DNA of 54,296 nt from assembly GCA_046705265.1 (NCBI GenBank), contig JBJKQL010000030.1, positions 1-54,296 on the forward strand, in the 5' to 3' direction. Both the position numbers and the translations under genes were made by a program. Within the stretch, counting starts at the first letter, position 1; every line of letters starts with the position of its first letter. The DNA comes from JAJYTL01 sp046705265 (GTDB taxonomy: Bacteria; Pseudomonadota; Alphaproteobacteria; Ferrovibrionales; Ferrovibrionaceae). Shown piece by piece: positions 1 through 8,251 of the stretch. The notes under the pieces are model-generated. The model did not search any database, was not told where the DNA came from, and worked only from the letters and a program-made list of their open reading frames with translations.

Positions 1-73
1 CCGCGGCGAAGGCGACGGCAATGGGCAGACCGACGTAGCCAAGGCCGATGACGGCGATGTTGCGATTCTGCAT
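1..73 (-). CDS. Nucleotide-sugar dehydrogenase, N-terminal fragment (cut by window edge)
   Basis: Only the first 24 codons are inside the window. The ATG lies at 71-73 on the minus strand and the reading continues past base 1. The visible residues form the first beta strand and glycine loop of a Rossmann fold (IAVIGLGYVGLP, residues 6-17), the usual opening of UDP-glucose/UDP-N-acetylhexosamine/GDP-mannose 6-dehydrogenases. These oxidise a nucleotide sugar to the uronic acid with NAD+. The gene starts 13 bases after the stop of an epimerase of the UDP-glucuronate 4-epimerase type, which would act on such a product, so the two probably form one operon. The substrate cannot be told from the fragment. 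Confidence 0.8.
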   Translation of the reverse strand, partial: MQNRNIAVIGLGYVGLPIAVAFAA

Positions 74-85
74 CAAAGGGTGCTC

Positions 86-1090
86 TTAAAGTTTGACGTT
101 GTAGTACTCGAGATACCAATCGACGAAACGCCCAACACCTTCCTCGATCGAGGTTGCCGGCTTATAACCGGTCAATTGCTCGAGGTCGTGGGTATCTGCC
201 CAGGTCGCCGGCACGTCACCCGGCTGCATCGGTAGCATGTTCTTCTTTGCCTTGCGGCCGAGTTTTTCCTCCAGCACTTCGATGTAGCGGTTTAGAAGCT
301 CCGGCTGGCTACGGCCAATATTGAGCAGCCGATACGGCGCGATGGCGCTTGCCGCGGGGTCAGTTTCCTTTTGGATTGATTCCGGCACCACCTGAAGCAA
401 CCGGAATATTCCTTCCACCGTATCGTCGATATAGGTGAAATCCCGTTTCATGTCACCATGGTTGAAAACATCGATCGGCCGACCCCCGAGAATCGCCTTG
501 GTAAAGGCGAACAATGCCATATCCGGCCGGCCCCAAGGGCCGTAGACCGTGAAGAAGCGAACCCCCGTCACCGGGAAGCCAAAGAGATGGGCGTAAGAAT
601 GGGCCATCATCTCGTTCGCTTTCTTGGTCGCGGCATAGAGGGTGAGGGGGTGCTCGGCGCTGTCATGTTCGGAGAGCGGCATCCTGACGCTTGCACCATA
701 GACCGAGCTCGTCGAGGCAAAAACGAGATGGCTCACCGGCTGGAAGCGACAGGCCTCGAGGATGCCGAGGAAGCCGTCGATATTGCTTTTGAGGTAGGCC
801 TCAGGGTTTTTCAGGCTGTAGCGGACTCCGGCTTGGGCCGCGAGGTTGACCGCATGGCTCGGGCGATGTGTGGCAAAAAGTGCCCGCATCGCCGAGACAT
901 CCGCAATATCGTGTCGAACCTCAAGAAAGCTTTGGTGGCGTTTCAGGCGCCCGATGCGCGCTTCCTTCAGGTTTACGTCGTAATAGTCGGTGACGCAATC
1001 GACCCCGATGACCTCGTGACCTTCTTGGATTAGCTTTTCGGCGAGGTGATAGCCGATGAATCCGGCCGTCCCGGTAACGACAACCTTCAC
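86..1090 (-). CDS. NAD-dependent epimerase, UDP-glucuronate 4-epimerase type
   Basis: 334 aa extended SDR. I chose the GTG at 1090 because GGAGG precedes it by a normal distance and the protein then begins directly with the nucleotide-binding strand (VVVTGTAGFIGYHL). Upstream in-frame codons read as non-family sequence. The catalytic Tyr-x-x-x-Lys is in LYAATKKANE, after the SSVYG serine, and the stretch FTVYGPWGRPDMA is characteristic of the CapI/GAE group that interconverts UDP-glucuronate and UDP-galacturonate. It acts in the cytoplasm in polysaccharide precursor synthesis. The next gene downstream is a nucleotide-sugar dehydrogenase, which fits making and then epimerising a uronic acid. 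The exact substrate is inferred from family resemblance. Confidence 0.88.
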   Translation of the reverse strand: MKVVVTGTAGFIGYHLAEKLIQEGHEVIGVDCVTDYYDVNLKEARIGRLKRHQSFLEVRHDIADVSAMRALFATHRPSHAVNLAAQAGVRYSLKNPEAYLKSNIDGFLGILEACRFQPVSHLVFASTSSVYGASVRMPLSEHDSAEHPLTLYAATKKANEMMAHSYAHLFGFPVTGVRFFTVYGPWGRPDMALFAFTKAILGGRPIDVFNHGDMKRDFTYIDDTVEGIFRLLQVVPESIQKETDPAASAIAPYRLLNIGRSQPELLNRYIEVLEEKLGRKAKKNMLPMQPGDVPATWADTHDLEQLTGYKPATSIEEGVGRFVDWYLEYYNVKL

Positions 1091-1410
1091 GCGAGAAGCC
1101 TCCTTCTGAAAACCGCCGGGCGAATTGACCACAGCCCTGGCCGTCCGGCAACCCAATTTCGGTTGTCTGGTTCTCCTTGGCGGATTGCTCTTGCCGTTGG
1201 CTGGCTTTCCCTTGCTGCCGAGCGCGGCTTTTCTGCGGCGTATCACGCAAGGGCGGCACAAAGCCGCCGCAGATCGCGGTTCCCGGCTCCCGTTTTCGCG
1301 CTGGTTTGATGGCCTGGGCCGGCCGTGTTACAAAACCCACGGCCCCCAAAGCACCTGGCCGTCGCCTGGCGGGGGGCGTCGATCGCTGAAGTCATTTCGA
1401 GAGGAGCGTG
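1091..1410. other. Gene-free divergent intergenic region
   Basis: About 320 bases separate the minus-strand epimerase from plus-strand thrS, so promoters for both should lie here, but no convincing -35/-10 pair stands out. A small hairpin is visible at 1252-1268 (GGCGGC / GCCGCC around ACAAA) without a T run. Long in-frame stretches in this region have no recognisable protein character. Confidence 0.5.
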
Positions 1411-3318
1411 GTGAACAATCCATCACAAAAGCCCGATCCGGGAGCCCCGCCTGCGGTGGCATTCACGCCGGTTCCGAGCGAAGAGCTCATGCGCATGCGT
1501 CATTCCTGCGCCCATGTCATGGCGGCGGCAATTGCCCACCTCTTTCCCGGCGCCAAGTTTGGGGTTGGGCCGGCGATCAAGGATGGGTTCTATTATGACG
1601 TCCTGACCGAACCCTCGCTTAAGCTTGAGGATCTGCCTCGCATCGAGAAGGAAATGCAGCGCATCAAGGCAGAGAGGGTGTCCTTCGAACGGTCCGAGGT
1701 TCCGATCGAGCGCGCGTTCGATGTCATGGCCGAGAACGACCAGGACTTCAAGATCGATCTTCTTACCCTTTTGCGTGATCGCGGCACGACCGCCGTCTCC
1801 GAGAGCACAGGCGACGACAACGCGGTCGGCATCGACGACAAGGGTGCCGGGGCGCCGGTGATTTCGTTCTATGGCCTTGGTGATTTCATTGATCTCTGTC
1901 GTGGGCCACATGTTGAACATTCCGGCCAGATCGGTGAATTTTCGCTCACCCATATCGCTGGAGCTTATTGGCGGGGTGATGCCGAAAAACCGCAGCTTCA
2001 GCGTGTTTATGGGCTTTGCTACAAGTCGCGTCAGGAAGTGAAGCACCGCCAATGGCAGCTCGAAGAGCGGAAGAAACGCGACCATCGGCGGATCGGCAAG
2101 GACCTCAGGCTCTTCACCTTCGCCGAAGCAATCGGCCCCGGATTGCCGCTTTGGCTGCCGCGGGGGCGCGTGCTGCGCGACGAGCTTGAACATCTCGCGC
2201 GTGAAGAAGAGCGGCGCGAGGGCTATGTCGTGGTCTCAACCCCACAGCTCACCAAGGCTCAGCTCTATTATCGTTCGCGCCATCTGCCTTATTACGCCGA
2301 CGATATGTACGCACCGATGGATATCGAGGGTGAGAAATATTACCTGCGCCCGATGAACTGCCCGCATCATCACGAGATCTATCTTTCCGAGCCGAAGTCC
2401 TATCGCGAGCTTCCCTATCGCATCGCGGAATACGGCACCGTCTATCGCTACGAAGCGAGCGGTGCTCTTTCGGGGTTGATGCGCACCCGCGGTTTCACTC
2501 AGAACGATGCCCATATTTATTGCCGTCCCGACCAGGCGAAGGATGAGTTTATTCGGGTCATGCATCTGCACGACCGCTACTACAAGATGTTCGGGATCGA
2601 GAATTCCTACATGCGGCTCGCGCTGCCCAATTTGGAGCGGCTCGATAAATACGTCGACCAGCCGGCTAAGTGGGAGACGGCGCTCGATATCCTGAAACAG
2701 GCGATGACTGAATCAGGGTTGCCTTATGTCGACGCGAAGGGCGAGGCCGCGTTCTATGGACCGAAGATCGACTTCATGATCGAAAGCGCGATTGGCTCCG
2801 AATTCGCGATCTCGACCAACCAGCTCGATTTCCTCGCTACTGAAACCTTCGACCTCAAATTCATCGGTGAGGACGGCGCCCGTCATCCGGTTTATGTCAT
2901 CCACCGTGCGCCTTTGGGCTCGCACGAGCGTTTCGTCGCGTTCCTGATCGAACATTATGGCGGCAGCTTTCCGGTTTGGCTGTCGCCGGTGCAGGCCCGG
3001 ATCGTGCCGATTTCGGAACGCCACGCGGCCTATGCCGAAAGCGTGCGCGAAAAGCTCTTTGGGCTTCGTGTCAACAACGGCACGGGCGGGCTCCGCGTCG
3101 AACTTGATCTCGGTGATGAGCGTATGCAGAAGAAGATCCGCAACGCCCAGCTTGAAAAAATCCCCTATATGCTCGTTGTAGGGGACAAGGAAATGGAGTC
3201 GGGATCGGTGTCGGTGCGGCTTCGCTCAGGCAAGGATCTCGGCCCGATGCCGCTCGAAACCTTCGCCGGACGCCTTCGCGCCGAGGCCGAGACTCGGGTC
3301 GATTTCAAGGACGACTAA
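1411..3318 (+). CDS. thrS: Threonyl-tRNA synthetase lacking the TGS domain
   Basis: 635 aa class II synthetase that charges tRNA-Thr. Two GTG codons are adjacent (1408, 1411). The purine-rich GAGAGGAG at 1399-1406 fits 1411 better. Counting from 1408, the editing domain starts at once with HSCAH (32-36) and continues to CRGPH (164-168) and HIAGAYWRGD. The catalytic core carries the three zinc ligands Cys318, His369 and His499, followed by the anticodon-binding domain from about 525. The ~60-residue N-terminal TGS domain of E. coli ThrRS is absent. Compared with E. coli there is about 20 extra residues between the editing motifs. All catalytic elements are present, so it should be active. It sits alone on the plus strand among minus-strand sugar genes, which may mean it is an acquired or second copy. 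Confidence 0.95.
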   Translation: MNNPSQKPDPGAPPAVAFTPVPSEELMRMRHSCAHVMAAAIAHLFPGAKFGVGPAIKDGFYYDVLTEPSLKLEDLPRIEKEMQRIKAERVSFERSEVPIERAFDVMAENDQDFKIDLLTLLRDRGTTAVSESTGDDNAVGIDDKGAGAPVISFYGLGDFIDLCRGPHVEHSGQIGEFSLTHIAGAYWRGDAEKPQLQRVYGLCYKSRQEVKHRQWQLEERKKRDHRRIGKDLRLFTFAEAIGPGLPLWLPRGRVLRDELEHLAREEERREGYVVVSTPQLTKAQLYYRSRHLPYYADDMYAPMDIEGEKYYLRPMNCPHHHEIYLSEPKSYRELPYRIAEYGTVYRYEASGALSGLMRTRGFTQNDAHIYCRPDQAKDEFIRVMHLHDRYYKMFGIENSYMRLALPNLERLDKYVDQPAKWETALDILKQAMTESGLPYVDAKGEAAFYGPKIDFMIESAIGSEFAISTNQLDFLATETFDLKFIGEDGARHPVYVIHRAPLGSHERFVAFLIEHYGGSFPVWLSPVQARIVPISERHAAYAESVREKLFGLRVNNGTGGLRVELDLGDERMQKKIRNAQLEKIPYMLVVGDKEMESGSVSVRLRSGKDLGPMPLETFAGRLRAEAETRVDFKDD

Positions 3319-3331
3319 GACGGCGACGGAG

Positions 3332-4333
3332 TCAGGCCGCGGGACTGAGGGCGTCGAACCAGGCCTCGGTCGCGCGGGCGATGGAGGTCGGGTCCCAAAG
3401 CGGCGCGTCCCGCCAATAATCGATATTGGCCACGACCTTGGCGACCCCGTCTTGAAAAGATATCTCCGGTGCCCAGCCGAGGTCGCGCTTGATCTTGCTG
3501 ATGTCGGCGAAGGTGCAATCCGGCTCGCCTGGCCGCTTCGGAATAAAGACCGAGGGCCCGTCAAGAAGTTCGACCAGCCGGTTTACCGGTTGCGGCTGGC
3601 CGGCGCCCACATTCCAAGCCTCACCTGCCATTGAGGTTTCCGCCGCGGCGAGAAAGGCCTTCGCTACATCCGTCACATAGAGAAAATCCCGCCGCTGCGT
3701 ACCGTCACCGACCACCGTAAAGGGCTTTCCCGCGAGCTTCTGGCGCAGGAATACGCCGAAAACTGCGCCATAGGCGCCCGACGTGCGCGAGCGCGTGCCA
3801 TAGGCATTGAAGATGCGGATGGCGTTGACCGGCAGACGATAAAGTTTGTGCCAATGGAAGGCGGCCTGTTCTCCCATGGACTTGCTGAGCGCGTAAGGGT
3901 ACTGAGGCGCGATCGGATGATCTTCCGGTGTCGGCACCGCAGCCAGACCGTAGCAGGTGGAAGAGGCGGCATAGACGAATTTTCGGACCTGAGCCGCCCG
4001 CGCCGCTTCGAGCATCGCCACCGTGCCTTGGACATTGACCGACATGTAGTCGGCCGGCTTCTCGATCGAGGGGACGATGTCGCCGATCCCGGCGAAGTGA
4101 AAGACGTAGGCGGCGTCCTTGAACAACGCGTCGCCCGGGGAGATGGTGCGGATATCACGTTCGTCCAGCATCACCTCTGCGTTGGCGCCATGCTGGGCAA
4201 GGTTGGCCCGCCGTCCGCCGCTCAGGTTGTCGAGCGCATGGACGCGGAATCCTTGCGACGCCAACAAATCCACCATATGGCTGCCGATGAATCCAGCACC
4301 ACCGGTTACCACGGCAAGAGGCCGCGAGGCCAT
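3332..4333 (-). CDS. NAD-dependent epimerase/dehydratase, UDP-sugar 4-epimerase-like
   Basis: 333 aa extended SDR. The start ATG (4333) overlaps the stop of the upstream epimerase as TGATG, implying translational coupling. The N-terminal glycine motif TGGAGFIGSH binds NAD. The active site is SSTCYG followed by YPYALSK with the Tyr-x-x-x-Lys pair. RDFLYVTDVAKAF is the conserved epimerase C-terminal block. It most likely epimerises or dehydrates a nucleotide-activated hexose for surface polysaccharide. Family resemblance alone does not separate UDP-glucose 4-epimerase from related dehydratases or decarboxylases. Its stop lies 13 bases from that of the convergent thrS. Confidence 0.87.
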   Translation of the reverse strand: MASRPLAVVTGGAGFIGSHMVDLLASQGFRVHALDNLSGGRRANLAQHGANAEVMLDERDIRTISPGDALFKDAAYVFHFAGIGDIVPSIEKPADYMSVNVQGTVAMLEAARAAQVRKFVYAASSTCYGLAAVPTPEDHPIAPQYPYALSKSMGEQAAFHWHKLYRLPVNAIRIFNAYGTRSRTSGAYGAVFGVFLRQKLAGKPFTVVGDGTQRRDFLYVTDVAKAFLAAAETSMAGEAWNVGAGQPQPVNRLVELLDGPSVFIPKRPGEPDCTFADISKIKRDLGWAPEISFQDGVAKVVANIDYWRDAPLWDPTSIARATEAWFDALSPAA

Positions 4334-5328
4334 CACGCGGCCTCGCGCTCTTTCAGAGTTCGTACGTTGTAGTAGCGCGAGTCGGTCATGCTGTTCGGTA
4401 GAAGGCCGGCCTTGAGGGCACGGCAGACGTCGTGCACGGCATCTTCGATCGTACGCTTTGGCCGGAAGCCAATATGGCGAGCAATCTTGTCCGAATTGAT
4501 ATGATAGGAGCGGTTGTCGTCGGTCGGCGTAACCATGATCGGGATATCGGTCTTTTCTGGGTATTCCGCCTCGACCTCGTGCTTTACGATGTGGGCGATG
4601 TCCATCACCGTTTGGTTCTGATAGCCGGCGTTGAACGTCTCGCCTGCGATCGCGGCATCCGGCAGGCCGAGGAGCAGTTCGTAAAGGTCGCACATATCGA
4701 GGATGTGAAGGTTTGGCCGCTTCTGACCGCCGCCGAAGACGGTGATGCGATCCTGGTTCACGGCATGGTTGGTCAGAATATTGACAGTGAGATCGAAGCG
4801 CATCCGGGGGCTGTAGCCGCATACCGTCGCCGGCCGGATCGTCGTGCAAATGAAATCCGGCGACTGATGACGGAACAGGATGGGCTCACACATGCCCTTG
4901 AATTTATTGTAGAGGGTAAGCGGCAACAGCGGGTGGTCCTCGGTTACCTCGGGGGCGTCGGAAACGCCGTAGACCGAACTCGATGAGGCATAGATGAAGC
5001 GCCGGACCCCGGCAGCCTTGGCCTCGAGGACCATCGGCTCGAAACAGTCGAAATTTATGGATTTACTCAGGCTTTCGTTGAGCTCGAAGCTCGGGTCGTT
5101 CGAAATGCAGGCGAGCTGGATGACCGCGTCCATGCCCTGGCATGCGGCGGTGAAACGCGGGCGGTCGCGGATATCGGCGGTGACGACCTCGAGATTGGGG
5201 CCGGGCTTCAACTTCTGGCCGAAGTAGAACGTGTCATAGACGCGGACGCGATGGCCGGCTGCGACGAGTTGCGGGGCAAGCGCGGTGCCGACATAACCGC
5301 CGCCGCCGGGAATCAAGACATTGGCCAC
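4333..5328 (-). CDS. NAD-dependent epimerase/dehydratase of a surface-sugar pathway
   Basis: 331 aa extended SDR, first gene of a two-gene overlapping unit with the next epimerase. The dinucleotide loop is PGGGGYVG at residues 7-14. The catalytic serine is in SSSSVYG and the Tyr-x-x-x-Lys pair in LYNKFKGM. The C-terminal half (ITVFGGGQKRPNLHILDM) is typical of epimerases in O-antigen and capsule clusters. The substrate is unknown. With the neighbouring epimerases and dehydrogenase it likely supplies modified nucleotide sugars in the cytoplasm. The specific reaction is not determinable from sequence. Confidence 0.85.
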   Translation of the reverse strand: MANVLIPGGGGYVGTALAPQLVAAGHRVRVYDTFYFGQKLKPGPNLEVVTADIRDRPRFTAACQGMDAVIQLACISNDPSFELNESLSKSINFDCFEPMVLEAKAAGVRRFIYASSSSVYGVSDAPEVTEDHPLLPLTLYNKFKGMCEPILFRHQSPDFICTTIRPATVCGYSPRMRFDLTVNILTNHAVNQDRITVFGGGQKRPNLHILDMCDLYELLLGLPDAAIAGETFNAGYQNQTVMDIAHIVKHEVEAEYPEKTDIPIMVTPTDDNRSYHINSDKIARHIGFRPKRTIEDAVHDVCRALKAGLLPNSMTDSRYYNVRTLKEREAA

Positions 5329-5490
5329 GAGCGCGGACTCCTCAAATCCTTGCGACGCGGAGAGGTTGGCGGAAGAAAGTTAATTTTCTTTTGTCGCCGG
5401 CCGGGTCCGCTCACGGGTGGTTCCGTTCCGCTGGAACATGCTTTAAGGTCCGGACACCTCGTTACCGAGTCGAAGCTTGAGGAACCCGTC

Positions 5491-5838
5491 CTGACTCGAA
5501 TCGCGTTCATCATGGTCGTTTGTCTTGTCGGGCTTGCCGCCTGCAACAGGATTCCCGTCGGCAAACCCTGGGACCAGGCCTTTTTCACCGACCCGCCCGC
5601 GCGGCCTTTTTTGCCTGCCAGCGCGAAGGGACCCATGGTTTCCGTCTGTTATAGCCGGTTTACCACCACGGTCGCCGACCTTCGCCATATGATCGCCAAG
5701 GCTTGCGTTGATCCCCGCTATATCGAAACCGATTATATTGGCGACTGCACCTATACAGCCCCGGCACGGGTTACCTTTTCCTGCCGCCGCGTCAACAGCA
5801 GCGCGATGACAATCAAGCATCCTTATCGGAGCTTCTGA
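5491..5838 (+). CDS. Small secreted lipoprotein of unknown function, probable CTG start
   Basis: The reading frame encodes a lipoprotein signal: a short hydrophobic run ending in LVGLAAC, a classical lipobox whose Cys would be acylated, followed by about 95 mature residues. The first in-frame ATG (5512) has no ribosome-binding site and would give a signal with no positive charge. A CTG at 5491 lies six bases after GAGGAA (5479-5484) and adds an arginine-containing n-region. I therefore place the start at CTG and read 115 aa. The mature part has four cysteines, one each in SVCYS, KACVD, GDCTY and FSCRR, possibly two disulfides in the periplasm. I recognise no functional domain. It converges with an SDR gene. 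Confidence 0.65.
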   Translation: MTRIAFIMVVCLVGLAACNRIPVGKPWDQAFFTDPPARPFLPASAKGPMVSVCYSRFTTTVADLRHMIAKACVDPRYIETDYIGDCTYTAPARVTFSCRRVNSSAMTIKHPYRSF

Positions 5839-5863
5839 GCCGTTTCTCGACCGCTGTCCACGC

Positions 5864-6628
5864 TTAGACTGTGATGGTTCGGCCCCCGTCGGCAACGATC
5901 GCCTGGCCGGTGATAAAATTGCCGGCAGCCGAAGCCAGCAGCACCGCGATGCCGCCGATGTCTTCAGGCTCGCCCAGACGCCGGAGCGGTGTCACCGCCT
6001 CGGTGTCGGCGCGGCGCTTCGGATCTTCCCAAAGCGCACGGGCGAAGTCGGTCTTCACGAGGCCAGGCGCAATGCAGTTTATTCGGATATTGGATGGGCC
6101 CCATTCACAGGCGAGGCTGCGGACGAGCGACATGTCGGCCGCCTTGGAAACGCCATAGGCGCCAAGCATATTGCTGCCACGAAGCCCGCCGATGGAGGAG
6201 ACGATGATCACCGCCCCGCCCCCGCGTGCCGCCATTTCGGGACAGACCATGTTGCAAAGCCAAAGGTTGCTCAGAACGTTGTTCGACATGATCTTGGCGA
6301 AGATTTCATCCGAAAGGCCCTGCAACGGCCCGAAATAGGGGTTTGTTGCGGCGTTGCAGACCAAGATGTCGATTGGTCCGAGGCTTTGCCTTGTCTTCGC
6401 CACCAGGGCTTCGAGCTGGGCGCGGTCGGAGATATTGGCGGCAACTGCGATTGCTTCGCCGCCTTCGGCCTTGATCTCGTCCACCACCGCCTCGCAGGCC
6501 GGCAGCTTGCGACTGGAAACTACAACCTTGGCGCCGGCTTCGGCCAGATTGCGCGCGATCGAGCGACCGATGCCGCGGCTCGCTCCGGTGACGATTGCGA
6601 CTCTGCCGCTGAGATTAAAAAGGCGCAT
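5864..6628 (-). CDS. Short-chain dehydrogenase/reductase
   Basis: 254 aa classical SDR. Cofactor motif TGASRGIG is at residues 14-21, the CNAAT structural motif is present, the catalytic Ser lies in IVSSIGG and the YGVSK active site follows. The C-terminus closes with GQAIVADGG, typical of the FabG-like branch. SSRK after the second beta strand suggests NADP preference, as an arginine/lysine often follows there. GAGGAA lies six bases before the ATG. It is monocistronic as far as can be seen, between a lipoprotein and the aminomutase operon on the other strand. The substrate is unknown. Confidence 0.9.
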   Translation of the reverse strand: MRLFNLSGRVAIVTGASRGIGRSIARNLAEAGAKVVVSSRKLPACEAVVDEIKAEGGEAIAVAANISDRAQLEALVAKTRQSLGPIDILVCNAATNPYFGPLQGLSDEIFAKIMSNNVLSNLWLCNMVCPEMAARGGGAVIIVSSIGGLRGSNMLGAYGVSKAADMSLVRSLACEWGPSNIRINCIAPGLVKTDFARALWEDPKRRADTEAVTPLRRLGEPEDIGGIAVLLASAAGNFITGQAIVADGGRTITV

Positions 6629-6939
6629 GGCGTTTCCTCATTCGTTATCCGCATAGCTTAGCCGCGCTCGACTTTGCCATTCAAGCGGCGACGGCCAAAA
6701 CGACACCGACCCGCCTGCGCATAGAGCCGATATCGAAGAAGGGGCGTTTTACCGGCAGTGGCGCAGCCTGGCCGACACAGCTCTCGAAAAAAGATAGCCT
6801 CGCCTCAGAAAACGACTTGACGATGACACCCTTTGGTCCCATTTGAAGGCCGCTCGAATCCGAGGTCGGCGTCGGATTCGGGCGGTACGGCAACCTAGGC
6901 CGCCTGTTGGCGGCCGTTAGAATGGACGGAGATCCCGTG
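6629..6939. other. Divergent intergenic region between SDR and aminomutase operon
   Basis: About 310 bases with no supported gene. It holds a perfect 9-base inverted repeat at 6855-6880, described separately, about 60 bases before the kamA-like start. I found no strong -35/-10 pair. Confidence 0.5.
6855..6880. promoter_or_regulatory. Inverted repeat upstream of the kamA-like gene
   Basis: Perfect 9-base arms CGAATCCGA and TCGGATTCG flank an 8-base spacer. It lies 60 bases before the proposed start at 6940. It could be an operator for the aminomutase operon or a leader hairpin. No T run follows, so a terminator is unlikely. Confidence 0.4.
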
Positions 6940-8247
6940 ATGGATAGCCTGAACCAGGTCGTCGAAGCAGAACCTCCGAGTAGTCGCCCCTTCATCCCGG
7001 CTGACGTGCTCGATCCCCCTGTCGTTGTCCCTTTTCCCGATCTTCTAAAAAAGTCCCAAGCCAGATTCCACCGCTTCCCCATCGGTTCCGCCGCCAAGGC
7101 CTTCAAGAACCGCTTTTATCCCGATGCCACCGCTGCCGAATGGAACGATTGGCGCTGGCAGATCAGACACCGCATCAAAACCCTTCCTGACCTTGCCCGC
7201 GTCATCCGTCTTTCTCCCGCCGAGGAGCAGGCTATCAGCACCCATCGAGGGCCGCTGCCGGCCGGCATTACGCCCTATTACGCCCATCTTCTTGACCCCG
7301 ACGATCCGAGCCAGGGCTTGCGCCGGACCCACGTCCCGGTGTTGGACGAGTTCGCTTTCTCGCCCGGCGAGGCCGACGACCCTTTGGGGGAGGATCACGA
7401 CATGGCCGTGCGGGGCCTCGTGCACCGTTATCCGGACCGGGTCTTGTTTCTGGTCACCGGATTTTGCTCGACCTATTGCCGCTACTGCACGCGCGCCCGC
7501 ATGGTGGGTGAGCCGGGCGGAGAATACACTTTCCGCATTGAGCAATGGGAGCGGGCGCTCGCCTATCTCGAAATGCACACCGAGGTGCGGGACGTGCTGC
7601 TCTCCGGCGGCGACCCCTTCACCCTTCATGACGATAAGCTGGACTGGCTTTTGACGCGGCTCCGCAACATCCGCCACATCGAGTTCGTCCGCTTGGGGTC
7701 CAAGGTGCCAGTGGTTTTGCCGCAGCGGATCACCCGGGATTTCGTCCGCATGCTTCGCCGCCATCGCGTATGGGTGAGCATCCATTTCACCCATCCGGAC
7801 GAACTGACGCCGGAGGTGACCGAGGCGTGCGACCGTCTTGCGGATGCCGGCATCCCGCTTGGAAGCCAGACCGTGCTGCTCAAGGGGGTCAACGATGACA
7901 TCACGACCATGAAGGCCTTGATGCATGGCCTCCTGATGCGTCGGGTGAAGCCCTATTACATCTATCAGTGCGACCCGATTACCGGCTCGGCCCACTTCCG
8001 CACGCCGGTCGCCAAGGGGCTTGAGGTCGTTGCTGGCCTACGTGGCCATACTACGGGCTACGCGGTGCCGACCTACGTCATCGATGCGCCGGGCGGTGGC
8101 GGTAAGATTCCCCTGTTCCCCGATCCCGTGGTTGGCCGGGACGGCGCCGATCTTCTGCTCCGTAACTACGAAGGCAAGGTCTTCCGTTACCCGGACCCGG
8201 AAGGGACGCTCGGGGCGGACCGGCCGCGCGTTTTCGGCATAGGCTAA
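6940..8247 (+). CDS. kamA: KamA-family radical SAM aminomutase (lysine 2,3-aminomutase-like)
   Basis: 435 aa from the ATG at 6940, preceded by GGAGA at 6928-6932. In-frame TTG 6907, ATG 6922 and GTG 6937 are alternatives. The radical SAM cluster motif is CSTYCRYC (Cys176, 180, 183). The arginine right after it (CTR) matches the residue that binds the substrate carboxylate in clostridial lysine 2,3-aminomutase. DAPGGGGK supplies the PLP lysine and one aspartate of the lysine amino-group clamp. The second aspartate is in QCDPITG, exactly 37 residues earlier, as in the clostridial enzyme. These matches support L-lysine to beta-lysine conversion. The length is closer to the stand-alone catabolic/biosynthetic enzymes than to the shorter EpmB. 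Two ATP-grasp genes follow, the first after four bases, so the product probably feeds a ligation. Confidence 0.9.
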   Translation: MDSLNQVVEAEPPSSRPFIPADVLDPPVVVPFPDLLKKSQARFHRFPIGSAAKAFKNRFYPDATAAEWNDWRWQIRHRIKTLPDLARVIRLSPAEEQAISTHRGPLPAGITPYYAHLLDPDDPSQGLRRTHVPVLDEFAFSPGEADDPLGEDHDMAVRGLVHRYPDRVLFLVTGFCSTYCRYCTRARMVGEPGGEYTFRIEQWERALAYLEMHTEVRDVLLSGGDPFTLHDDKLDWLLTRLRNIRHIEFVRLGSKVPVVLPQRITRDFVRMLRRHRVWVSIHFTHPDELTPEVTEACDRLADAGIPLGSQTVLLKGVNDDITTMKALMHGLLMRRVKPYYIYQCDPITGSAHFRTPVAKGLEVVAGLRGHTTGYAVPTYVIDAPGGGGKIPLFPDPVVGRDGADLLLRNYEGKVFRYPDPEGTLGADRPRVFGIG

Positions 8248-8251
8248 AGCG

